DNA of 20,576 bases from an uncultured Treponema sp. (GTDB lineage Bacteria; Spirochaetota; Spirochaetia; Treponematales; Treponemataceae). The translations under genes and the position numbers were made by a program. Below the pieces are notes generated by a model, which was not told where the DNA came from, did no database searches, and worked only from the letters and a program-made list of their open reading frames with translations. Below, one piece after another: positions 13,555 to 20,576 of the stretch. The stretch is taken from contig CAJOQA010000015.1 of the NCBI GenBank assembly GCA_905236465.1, positions 1-20,576 of the forward strand, given 5' to 3'. How positions within the stretch are numbered: the first letter of the stretch is position 1; every line of letters starts with the position of its first letter.

Positions 13555-15234
13555 TTATTTATTGCTATCACTTTTTTCTACTTCTGCGGCAAGATAGTTG
13601 CGGTACTTTTCAGGGTTTACTTTAAAAGCCACTATTGGAGAGTCCTTGTCTTCTAAAGCATGAGAAAGAGCCTGCTCAGATTCATTTACTATTCTACTGC
13701 CAGATATCAACCTTAATGACCTTGTAGAAATTCCTATGGCCACAGTATTATACTGCTCATATTTTGAAAGGCATGATATAAGTTCTACATGTAAGTTTTC
13801 AGCAATTTCTATAGCCTGGTCTATATTTAGTCCCTGCATGATAATAGAGCAACCGTCATTTTTAAAATCAAAAATTTGATCTTTAAATTTTGCGGTTTCT
13901 AGTATTATGCCTATTACCTCTTTACCAGAAAAAGTTGTCCAATCGATGTCAACAATGCGCAGTGTAAAAAGCGCTAAATCTTGCTCACTAGATGCAGAGC
14001 GCACAAGTTCACTGTCGAGTCTTGGCAACATATAGTTTTCCCAACCAAAACCTGTCGTTGGGTTAAAAAGTCCTTTTGGTTCATTTAATTCAACACTTTC
14101 TTTTTCTTCTGTTTTTATTTCATCTGCTACTACTTCTTCTTTTTTTTCTTCTGTAACACTTCCAACTTTATCAGAAACTGTATCATCAGCAGTAATTGGA
14201 TTCTGATTATCAATCTCAAAGTTCAAATCATCATTTGAATCTTCTTCACTAAAAGGTTCTTCAAAAGAATCTGATTCTTGATCTAAAGACTCATCAAATA
14301 TACTGTTATCTTCATCATCAAAATCTTCATTTTGAGTTTCTTTTTTATCTTCTTCACTTAACACGTCAGAAAAAAAATTATCATCACTTTCTTCTATGTC
14401 AAAGTCTATTTCATCGTCAGATTCAATAACATCATCAATATTATCCAGATTCTCATCATTATCAATACTCTCAATGGAAGTCTCCTTAGAATCAAAATCA
14501 GAGACAAGAGTTTTATCTGAATTTTCTGTCACAACTTCTGTATGTACACTTTCTGGAACCTTGACCGGTTCCGGAAGGGCAACTTTTTCTATAGAAGGTT
14601 TTTCTTGTTGTGAAGCCATTACAGCTATTCCTTCTTCAAAGTCGATAGAATCATTTTCATTGAAGGCATCAATGTCATCTAATGCTTCATCATAGTCGTC
14701 ATCAAAAGACTCTTCTTCTGGTTCTTTAGCAGGAGAGGCAAAAATATACATATAGGCTAAATAAATTATGCACAAAACGGTTGCTATCAAGACTGCAAAA
14801 AAAGCAATACGCCCCTTATAGAATATAGAAGAAGGCTTTAACCTGTAAAGAGCTACTGTAAACTGTACAGGTTGCCCATCATTTGTATTTAGCGAAATAT
14901 TTCTTGTAATAACCAAAGAAGAGGTTGCCGCTGCAGTTTTAGTTGGATCTGAAGGATAAGAAAAATAAAGTTTTCCCCCACAAACAACCTGTAAGGCCGC
15001 AATATCAGAAACATTTCCCATAGATCTTAAAAGTCCCTGAGAAAATGCCTCACTGCCAATTTCATTTACATTCAAATTTCTGCTTGTTTCTCTAGTTAAA
15101 TCGGAAAGTCTTTTTTCTACAGTGCTTGGACCTGTTATATATTCAGCAGCCAATGAAAATATATAAAAAAGAACTGCAGTAATATAAATTATACATACTA
15201 TTGTTGCAAATAAATTAATTTTTTTATTTCTCAT
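13555..15234 (-). CDS. Two-pass membrane protein with acidic linker and degenerate GGDEF-like domain
   Basis: The 559-residue protein has transmembrane segments at about 8-32 and 142-165, enclosing an extracytoplasmic region of about 110 residues. A highly acidic low-complexity linker (170-385, many Asp, Glu and Ser) leads to a folded C-terminal domain at 400-545. That domain has the layout of a GGDEF domain: FTLRIVDIDWTTF at 423-435 in the first-strand position, a DFKNDGCSIIMQGLNIDQA segment at 456-474 where GGDEF and the following strand belong, and VAIGISTRS at 498-506 like the conserved SIGIA strand. The signature itself is KNDGC (458-462), so cyclase activity is unlikely. It may bind nucleotide, act as a scaffold, or sense an external signal. 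The start overlaps the Maf-like gene by 11 bases and has no Shine-Dalgarno but a good promoter right before it. Confidence 0.8.
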   Translation of the reverse strand: MRNKKINLFATIVCIIYITAVLFYIFSLAAEYITGPSTVEKRLSDLTRETSRNLNVNEIGSEAFSQGLLRSMGNVSDIAALQVVCGGKLYFSYPSDPTKTAAATSSLVITRNISLNTNDGQPVQFTVALYRLKPSSIFYKGRIAFFAVLIATVLCIIYLAYMYIFASPAKEPEEESFDDDYDEALDDIDAFNENDSIDFEEGIAVMASQQEKPSIEKVALPEPVKVPESVHTEVVTENSDKTLVSDFDSKETSIESIDNDENLDNIDDVIESDDEIDFDIEESDDNFFSDVLSEEDKKETQNEDFDDEDNSIFDESLDQESDSFEEPFSEEDSNDDLNFEIDNQNPITADDTVSDKVGSVTEEKKEEVVADEIKTEEKESVELNEPKGLFNPTTGFGWENYMLPRLDSELVRSASSEQDLALFTLRIVDIDWTTFSGKEVIGIILETAKFKDQIFDFKNDGCSIIMQGLNIDQAIEIAENLHVELISCLSKYEQYNTVAIGISTRSLRLISGSRIVNESEQALSHALEDKDSPIVAFKVNPEKYRNYLAAEVEKSDSNK

Positions 15235-16774
15235 AAAGTGTATTATACCGTCTTATTTGACTGTATGCAAGTTTTAACAGGTCAAAAAATGAATCTTTTA
15301 CTTTCTTACCTTCATTTTTTTGTAAATAGGCTATGTAGGGGAGCAGGGCATACTCATATTCTGTTAGCGGAAATTTCTTTTCAGTAATATTCTGATTTAA
15401 GTTTGTATTCAGTATTTTGTAAAAATTTTTAAGGTTAAATTCATATTTATTTTCATCAAAAGCCGTAATCCCTTCAATTTCCTCATTAATTAAAAGATTG
15501 TTTTTAATATTATATTTATACTTTTTTGCCCAAGTTAAAAGGCCCTCTTGGTAAGTTTGTAAGACTTCACTTGTTGACGGATTATTTAAATATCCTGAAA
15601 AAATAGATTGACTTGGGCATTTTGATAGGGGTGCCCTAAACATAAGGGCGTCAAAGAGGTATTCTCTAGTGTTTAATCTATTGCTTTGCAGATATAGATT
15701 TGTGTCAAGGTAGGTTCCCTTTGCATAGGCCTTTCCTCTTGAATAGGCAAAGTCAGCCCCAAAAACTTGTATTTTTTTAAAAGATAGAATACGGGCTAAA
15801 TCGCAAGCTGCAACTGTAACTGTTCCGCCACCGCTTTCAAGTATTGGAATATTCTTAAAAGCTCTGTCTTTTGCTGCAAGAACTGCCAGGGGATGGTTAC
15901 TAGAAACAAAAAAAACATTTCCCCCCATTTTCTTTATGTATGAAGGGCCATCTGAATTTGAAAGTATATCAAAAGCAAAAGTTGTTTTTTCTATATCTTT
16001 TACTAGTGAAAGGGGAAAAAAGTGGGTTAATGATACCCTTTGGGCATCTATACAAAGGACAATATCGGGATTTACCCCCTGTTTTACAAGGCTGCCGAGG
16101 CTAGTGTCAGTTGCAATTATAAAGAATAAGTCCCTGTTTTTCTTTAGTGTTTCTATATTTTTGTCAAGGCTTGGTCCTGCCCCGATTATTGCAGCAATTT
16201 TTTTTGTATCGATAGTCATTAGCTGATTGCTTTTTAATTGTAGCAGATTAAGCATTATATTTCTTTGCCACTGCTTTGCAAAATGGCACTGTACAGAATA
16301 GTCTGCAGAAACTGCTTTTACAGCCAAATTAAATGACTTTTGTATTTGCTCATAAACGCCTGGATTTTCTTCTTGCCAACTTCTATATAGTAAAATAGAT
16401 ATATGGGTATACAGTTGAGGAAGATATAGAGCTGTAATTGAATCAAACAGGTTCGGAAGAATTGTAAATTCAATTTTTTTATCCTCTTTTAGAACTTCTA
16501 CTTCTTCTAGGTTTAGGCAAAAATCAAGGCTTTCTTTGTCAGCCTCAATACAGAGGATAAAAGAATCGGGGAACTTCTTTCTTAGGGCACAAATGTGGTA
16601 GCCGGCTCCAAGACCTGTGACGATAAAGAAGGTGTTGCCACTTTCTGCTTTTACAGAATCAGCAAAGACTTGAGCTTCTGCAAGGGGCCGGTATTTTGAA
16701 TGCATAGGCTTCCCACTTAAGAAGAGGGGGACATTCATTGAATCTTTTGATTTTATGCAGTTTTTATAAATCAT
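15224..16774 (-). CDS. Maf/MptE-like (DUF115) protein, probable motility accessory factor, copy 1
   Basis: The 516-residue protein carries the MptE-like/DUF115 core seen in motility accessory factors that glycosylate flagellin. The core motifs are AAIIGAGPSLDKN at 194-206, ATDTSLGSLV at 221-230, VLCIDAQ at 239-245, a SGGGTVTVAACDLA segment near 320, and QVFGADFAYSRGKAY near 340. The N-terminal part (about 15-130) contains FFIVTGLGAGYH and an ILCIEAD strand, like the accessory N-terminal domain of Maf proteins. The ATG at 16774 has AGGAG 12 bases upstream and overlaps the preceding gene by 11 bases; the N-terminus lines up with the paralogue next door, which supports this start. Maf proteins transfer nonulosonic acids to flagellin in other bacteria; the sugar in this organism is unknown. 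A role in cell-surface glycans is the alternative. Confidence 0.8.
   Translation of the reverse strand: MIYKNCIKSKDSMNVPLFLSGKPMHSKYRPLAEAQVFADSVKAESGNTFFIVTGLGAGYHICALRKKFPDSFILCIEADKESLDFCLNLEEVEVLKEDKKIEFTILPNLFDSITALYLPQLYTHISILLYRSWQEENPGVYEQIQKSFNLAVKAVSADYSVQCHFAKQWQRNIMLNLLQLKSNQLMTIDTKKIAAIIGAGPSLDKNIETLKKNRDLFFIIATDTSLGSLVKQGVNPDIVLCIDAQRVSLTHFFPLSLVKDIEKTTFAFDILSNSDGPSYIKKMGGNVFFVSSNHPLAVLAAKDRAFKNIPILESGGGTVTVAACDLARILSFKKIQVFGADFAYSRGKAYAKGTYLDTNLYLQSNRLNTREYLFDALMFRAPLSKCPSQSIFSGYLNNPSTSEVLQTYQEGLLTWAKKYKYNIKNNLLINEEIEGITAFDENKYEFNLKNFYKILNTNLNQNITEKKFPLTEYEYALLPYIAYLQKNEGKKVKDSFFDLLKLAYSQIRRYNTLYEK
15242..15270 (-). promoter_or_regulatory. Promoter for the GGDEF-like gene inside the end of the Maf-like gene
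   Basis: On the minus strand TTGCAT (15270-15265) and a perfect TATAAT (15247-15242) are 17 bases apart. The expected start is about 15235, one base before the ATG at 15234, so the transcript would be leaderless. The -35 box matches TTGACA at only three of six positions, while the -10 and spacing are ideal. It lies in the final codons of the preceding gene. Confidence 0.5.
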
Positions 16775-18272
16775 TTTTTACTATTGCTCCTAACTTGTTG
16801 CAGAAACGTGTTATTTTATTTTTAAGTTTGGCTTTTTCTTCATCTTCCTTCAAAGTGCCAAGGTTTTTTTGGTAGGCTATTGCTTGAGCTATAGAAGCTT
16901 CTTTTATCCATTCAAGATTACCTTTATTATCTTCTATAATTTTTATGATTTTAGCTTTTCTATCTTCTTTTGGAAATTCTTTTGCCTGAAAAATAGGTTT
17001 TTCATCTTGTAATACCTTTTTTTCAGAGTTTGTAACTTGCAAAAAAATGTCCCAGTCCACATCCTTCAATGAAAGTTTGTTTTGATAGGGGTAGTTATCG
17101 CTTAGTCTCATTATCCTTCCAGCGAAAGTCTCCGTTTTAAACCAGTCCCTGTATATGTTTAATGATGCTGAGCTAAAAATAGAAGGGGTAAGCCTAGTCT
17201 CTTTTGTTCCAAGGCGGAAGTCAACAGATTCCTTTGCTATTTCTAAAGCATTAGGGGCCGTGTGCACAAAGGATTTAGATGTAGATAGGTCAAGTCCGCA
17301 AAAAAATATTGGGCCTGTAGTTAAATTCAGGGCAAGGTAAGCTGCGGTTCCGCTTACAGTCCCGTTCCTTTTAGCTTTAAATGCTGAATCTGCAAAAAAA
17401 GTTTTTATAAAACTTTCACTTATACCATCCCCATAAGAAAGAGGCAGTATAGAAGCTTCTTTTAGTATTTTTGTAGGGCAAGCTGCTTCTAGGCTCAGGG
17501 CAAGTTTTATATCCTGCTTCCTACTATAAAAACTTTCTGCTTCTATATGTTTTTTAGCCCAATAGCCCCCATCAGTTGATAAAAGCAAATCTGCTTCCAG
17601 TCCAAAATTCAAGAGGGTGATATAGGCAGAAGATAGGGCTAGTAAAAAAAATGAATCCCTGTATTTTTTTAAAAAAGGGAGTGAACCTTTTAAGCTAGGA
17701 CCAGATGCTACTATGATAATGGGACAATTTCCTTTTTTTTGTAGGGATAAGGTTTTTGTTATAAAAGAACAAAATTTAACAGAGTTTTTTGCCCATCTAA
17801 GAGAAAAGTATTCTCTTGTTCCCAAAATATCTCGACTTTTTAAGAGACTTTTTTTTATTTGCCCCCAAGTTTGAATGTATTCCTTTTCAAAGGCCTGCTG
17901 ACTCGGCTGCCAAGAAAGAAATAAACACGAACTAAGTCCTTCTTCCCCCATGAAATTAAAGAGTTTTTGAGAAAGTTCTAAATCATTATCTGAAAGATAA
18001 AAAACAAAATCCCATTCTTTGTCACTGTCAGAAAATGCAGTGGAGTAGTGGATTGCACCAACTTTTGAATGGCTAAATCTAGATTTTAAAAATGGGGCAC
18101 AGTAGGAAAGGGCAGGTCCTGTTACGATTACAAAAGATGGATTAAAGTCGCACTCTGCTTTTTGGGCAAAAACTTGAGCCTCCTTTATAGGATTATAAGC
18201 AGAGTGCAAGCGCTTTCCCCCAGCTGTGCAGGATAAAGTGCCGGCTGGGGTTGTAAAAAATTCTATATTCAA
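16764..18272 (-). CDS. Maf/MptE-like (DUF115) protein, diverged copy 2
   Basis: The 502-residue protein is a paralogue of the following gene: both open with a KxxHSxYxPxxEAQVFA segment and the FxIVTG strand, then the DUF115 core. Here the core reads PIIIVASGPSLKGS, LSTDGGYWAKKH, RNGTVSGTAAYLAL and FFCGLDLSTSK. The GAGPSL glycine-rich loop has become ASGPSL, and the usual GxDxAY motif is GLDLST, so substrate or activity may differ from copy 1. The C-terminal 80 residues are Lys/Glu-rich and probably helical. The start is TTG at 18272, with its TTG overlapping the upstream stop (TTGA) and only a poor ribosome binding site; translation presumably depends on coupling. A tandem pair suggests either a heteromeric enzyme or division of labour on different acceptor sites. 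Confidence 0.78.
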   Translation of the reverse strand: MNIEFFTTPAGTLSCTAGGKRLHSAYNPIKEAQVFAQKAECDFNPSFVIVTGPALSYCAPFLKSRFSHSKVGAIHYSTAFSDSDKEWDFVFYLSDNDLELSQKLFNFMGEEGLSSCLFLSWQPSQQAFEKEYIQTWGQIKKSLLKSRDILGTREYFSLRWAKNSVKFCSFITKTLSLQKKGNCPIIIVASGPSLKGSLPFLKKYRDSFFLLALSSAYITLLNFGLEADLLLSTDGGYWAKKHIEAESFYSRKQDIKLALSLEAACPTKILKEASILPLSYGDGISESFIKTFFADSAFKAKRNGTVSGTAAYLALNLTTGPIFFCGLDLSTSKSFVHTAPNALEIAKESVDFRLGTKETRLTPSIFSSASLNIYRDWFKTETFAGRIMRLSDNYPYQNKLSLKDVDWDIFLQVTNSEKKVLQDEKPIFQAKEFPKEDRKAKIIKIIEDNKGNLEWIKEASIAQAIAYQKNLGTLKEDEEKAKLKNKITRFCNKLGAIVKNDL

Positions 18273-20576
18273 GATAAACCAAGTTCTTTGAAAAGTTTCT
18301 TGTATGTCACAAACTGCTCAGACTTTGCAAACTCTTCAATCTTTTCTTCGGGGAGATTTTCAAGCAACTGATCCATATAGGAAAGTACTGCCTTTATTTC
18401 TTCCTTCATATCCTCTGGTATTGAACTTGCACTAGAACTTTCAGCCTTTTCAACTTCACTTTCTGAAACTGTATCGACTTCTGCTTCTGTTGTGTCACTT
18501 TCAATAACTTCATCTTCAGAAACAGCAGGCTCAGTATCAATAGAAGTTTCCCACTGGTTGAATACCTTACCTGTTGGCTCCTCGCTTATTCCAGGCTCAA
18601 GGTTTTCTTCCTCTTCTTCGTCAGATTCAGTGTAAGTTGGCTGTGGAATTTCATCAATGCTTGCTTCTTCCTTGAGGAATTCAATGTTATCCTCTGTAAG
18701 AGGTTCTTCTTCGTAGCCTTCAGGGGTTTCTATTATTTCATCTACAGAAGCTACAATTCCCTCTCTCTTTTCTTCTTCTGCGGAGTTACCAGAAATCTCT
18801 GGGGCTAATGGTTCATTTAGGGGAGAGGTCTCATCAATAGTTGCGTTATGGACTTCTTTACCAGCAAGATCTTTCTCAATGTTTTCTTGGTGAATCGTGT
18901 TGAGAATTTCATCCATACGAGAAGTTTGAGATTTTTCTTCTGTTTCAACTACAACTTCTGTTTCTTCACTTGCTTCTTCTGATTCAACAGAGGTTTCTTC
19001 ACTTACCTCTTCAGATGCACTTTCTTCTGAAGCAACAGTGGTTTCTTCGCTTACTTCTTCTGAAACTGTCTCTTCAACAAGAGGCTCTTCAGTATCTTCG
19101 ATAATTGGTTCTGAGTCAAATGACTCTACGCTTACGTCTTCAGTTTCAATTTTTTCGCTGTCACCTGCATCTGCTACTTCAACTTCATCTGTAGATACTT
19201 CTTCTACAAGAGTGCTTTCTTCTGGAACAGGCTCACTTGTAGCGCTTTCATCAGCTATAGCAGAATCAATAAAATCAGAGGAAGAAGATTCAACTAAGAT
19301 ATCATCGACTTTTGGAACTGAAATTTCTTCTTCTTGAACTTGGGTCTCTGCACTTTCGTTATTTAAGTCTATGCTGTCAAGATTTGGTTCCTCAAGTGTC
19401 TCATTATTAAAGTCTACAGAAAGTCCATTTTCTTCCTGAGCATAAGTTTCTTGTGGAACCTCCGGTGTATTTTCTACAGAGCCAAGAATATCGCTTTCTG
19501 TCTGTATATTTTCACGGACGTCATCTTCTGCTTCAATTTGCTCGGCTTCTTCAACATTCATTTCTGCGTTGCTAAGAATGTTACTAAGCTCGTCACCGCT
19601 TAAGGCTACATCGCCATCGTCATCACCAAAGGAGCCACCGCTTTCCACCTGACCTACAGTGGGTTCTTCTTCTTCCTGCTCCTGTGTTATATCAGTTTCA
19701 GCTGAAACTTCTGGCTCTGCTACAGGATTGCTTCCGCTTCTCTTGAAATCTTCAAAATCAGCCCTTAGACTATTGATTTCATTTTTCAGTTCTTTTAAAT
19801 CTTCTACAATTCTGTTAAGAACTTCGTTGCTGCCATCTGCAAAAGACTTTGTATCATCCATATTTTCTTCTCCATCAAGTTCTGTATTTTGTTCTTCAAT
19901 CATACCTTCTGCAAGGGCAGTAGCTACACCAGCTTCAGGTAGGCTTATACTACTATTTTCAACTGAATTTGACGATTCGTCAATATCATTATTGAAAATT
20001 TCTTCATCTTTTTTGTCAAATATTTCATTTATGGCAGTTTTTTCAGCTTCTTCTGTTCCTGAATCTTCTATAAGGGGCTCTTCCGTAACTTGACTTTCCT
20101 CTGTATCTGAAAATACATCGGTTGAGCTAAAGTCCGGCATCTCAAAACTTGGCATAGAAAAACTAGGACTTTCATTTCCAGTATTTTCATCTTGCTCTGT
20201 AAAATCAGTGGTTTTCTCTTCTACAGGACTTTCTTCTACAGTTGTCTCCTTACTTGTCTCTTCTTCTATAGGGTGGGCTTCAACAGTCGGTTCCTCTAGT
20301 GTCTTTTCTTCAATAGGGCTTTCTTCAACACTAGTCTCTTCAGAAACTTCATCAACTGAAACCTCATCTGTTGAAACTTCAGTTATTTCCTCAGTAGGGG
20401 AGTCTTCAACTATTTCTTGTGTTGTTTCCTCAATTTTTACGGTGTTACCGTTCTCATCTTCTATAGAATTTAAAAGACTGTCTACATCAAATTCATCAGA
20501 GGGGTCAGAAAAGTTGCTTTCCTTTTTCTCTTCTTGCTCAACTTTTTCTTCATTAGCATCTAGATTTAAAGAAAGA
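18269..20576 (-). CDS. Very acidic low-complexity protein with a folded C-terminal tail, 5' end beyond the window
   Basis: The frame stays open to the right edge. The Met at 20155 is internal, because 140 further in-frame codons without a stop lie upstream and no other ATG occurs in them. About 768 residues are visible. Most are Glu, Ser, Thr, Val and Asp in loose repeats (EESPxEEKT and EVSEETxVxSEE types), predicted disordered. Short distinct islands are FDVDSLLNSIED near the visible N-end, the SFSMPSFEMPDF repeat around 20155, a probable coiled coil (LKELKNEINSLRADFEDFKR) near 19770, and a helical C-terminus ending with LPEEKIEEFAKSEQF and YKKLFKELGLS. No signal peptide can be judged. It lies directly upstream of the Maf-like pair with a TTGA overlap, hinting at a shared surface or motility role. 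I do not recognise the family. Confidence 0.8.
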   Translation of the reverse strand, partial: LSLNLDANEEKVEQEEKKESNFSDPSDEFDVDSLLNSIEDENGNTVKIEETTQEIVEDSPTEEITEVSTDEVSVDEVSEETSVEESPIEEKTLEEPTVEAHPIEEETSKETTVEESPVEEKTTDFTEQDENTGNESPSFSMPSFEMPDFSSTDVFSDTEESQVTEEPLIEDSGTEEAEKTAINEIFDKKDEEIFNNDIDESSNSVENSSISLPEAGVATALAEGMIEEQNTELDGEENMDDTKSFADGSNEVLNRIVEDLKELKNEINSLRADFEDFKRSGSNPVAEPEVSAETDITQEQEEEEPTVGQVESGGSFGDDDGDVALSGDELSNILSNAEMNVEEAEQIEAEDDVRENIQTESDILGSVENTPEVPQETYAQEENGLSVDFNNETLEEPNLDSIDLNNESAETQVQEEEISVPKVDDILVESSSSDFIDSAIADESATSEPVPEESTLVEEVSTDEVEVADAGDSEKIETEDVSVESFDSEPIIEDTEEPLVEETVSEEVSEETTVASEESASEEVSEETSVESEEASEETEVVVETEEKSQTSRMDEILNTIHQENIEKDLAGKEVHNATIDETSPLNEPLAPEISGNSAEEEKREGIVASVDEIIETPEGYEEEPLTEDNIEFLKEEASIDEIPQPTYTESDEEEEENLEPGISEEPTGKVFNQWETSIDTEPAVSEDEVIESDTTEAEVDTVSESEVEKAESSSASSIPEDMKEEIKAVLSYMDQLLENLPEEKIEEFAKSEQFVTYKKLFKELGLS

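Noticed and set aside
18900..19080. Repeated short units that might suggest a CRISPR array or microsatellite
   Set aside because: They are degenerate in-frame coding repeats (VSEETxVxSEE) with no constant repeat and no unique spacers.
19659..20093. A Ser-rich 144-codon plus-strand frame inside the acidic protein gene
   Set aside because: GAA, GAG and TCT-type codons of an acidic protein read as Ser-rich frames on the other strand. No start signals or family features are seen.
20153..20155. ATG at 20155 as the start of the acidic protein
   Set aside because: The frame stays open to the window edge with the same acidic composition, and no Shine-Dalgarno precedes this ATG.

Overview
The window most likely comes from a gut- or rumen-type Treponema (Spirochaetota). 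The evidence is indirect: moderately AT-rich DNA, a tandem pair of MptE/Maf-like (DUF115) genes of the motility-accessory type, a lipoprotein with a relaxed spirochaete-style lipobox, and very acidic low-complexity proteins. Several treponemes of this kind ferment sugars to succinate, which fits the left half of the window. There is no rRNA, tRNA, CRISPR array, IS element or phage gene, and no gene-free stretch exceeds 300 bases.

Positions 1-9633 are all on the minus strand and read right to left. First comes an LDH-fold NAD dehydrogenase that carries the malate-dehydrogenase specificity arginine, then class II fumarase (fumC). A tightly packed seven-gene operon follows, hdrB-hdrC-hdrA-flxD-flxC-flxB-flxA, and finally a gene cut by the left edge for a [2Fe-2S]/[4Fe-4S] protein resembling SdhB/FrdB/TfrB. 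HdrABC-FlxABCD is a soluble flavin-based electron-bifurcation complex that takes electrons from NAD(P)H. My reading is that the block is a reductive branch from oxaloacetate through malate and fumarate to succinate, with NADH reoxidised by the dehydrogenase and by Flx-Hdr. The fumarate reductase flavoprotein would have to lie beyond the left edge and is not seen.

Positions 9634-9859 form a divergent regulatory region. It holds a good sigma70-type promoter for the dehydrogenase, two TTGTGA...TCAC palindromes about three helical turns apart that resemble Rex (or CRP/FNR) operators, and a possible leaderless promoter for the only plus-strand gene, a stand-alone RlmK-like 23S rRNA methyltransferase (9860-10969).

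Positions 11018-20576 are again minus strand, with most genes overlapping or a few bases apart. In transcription order they are a large acidic protein cut by the right edge, two paralogous Maf/MptE-like proteins, a two-pass membrane protein with a degenerate GGDEF-like domain, a UvrD/PcrA helicase and a small lipoprotein. A second possible leaderless promoter sits inside the end of the downstream Maf-like gene and would fire the GGDEF-like gene separately.
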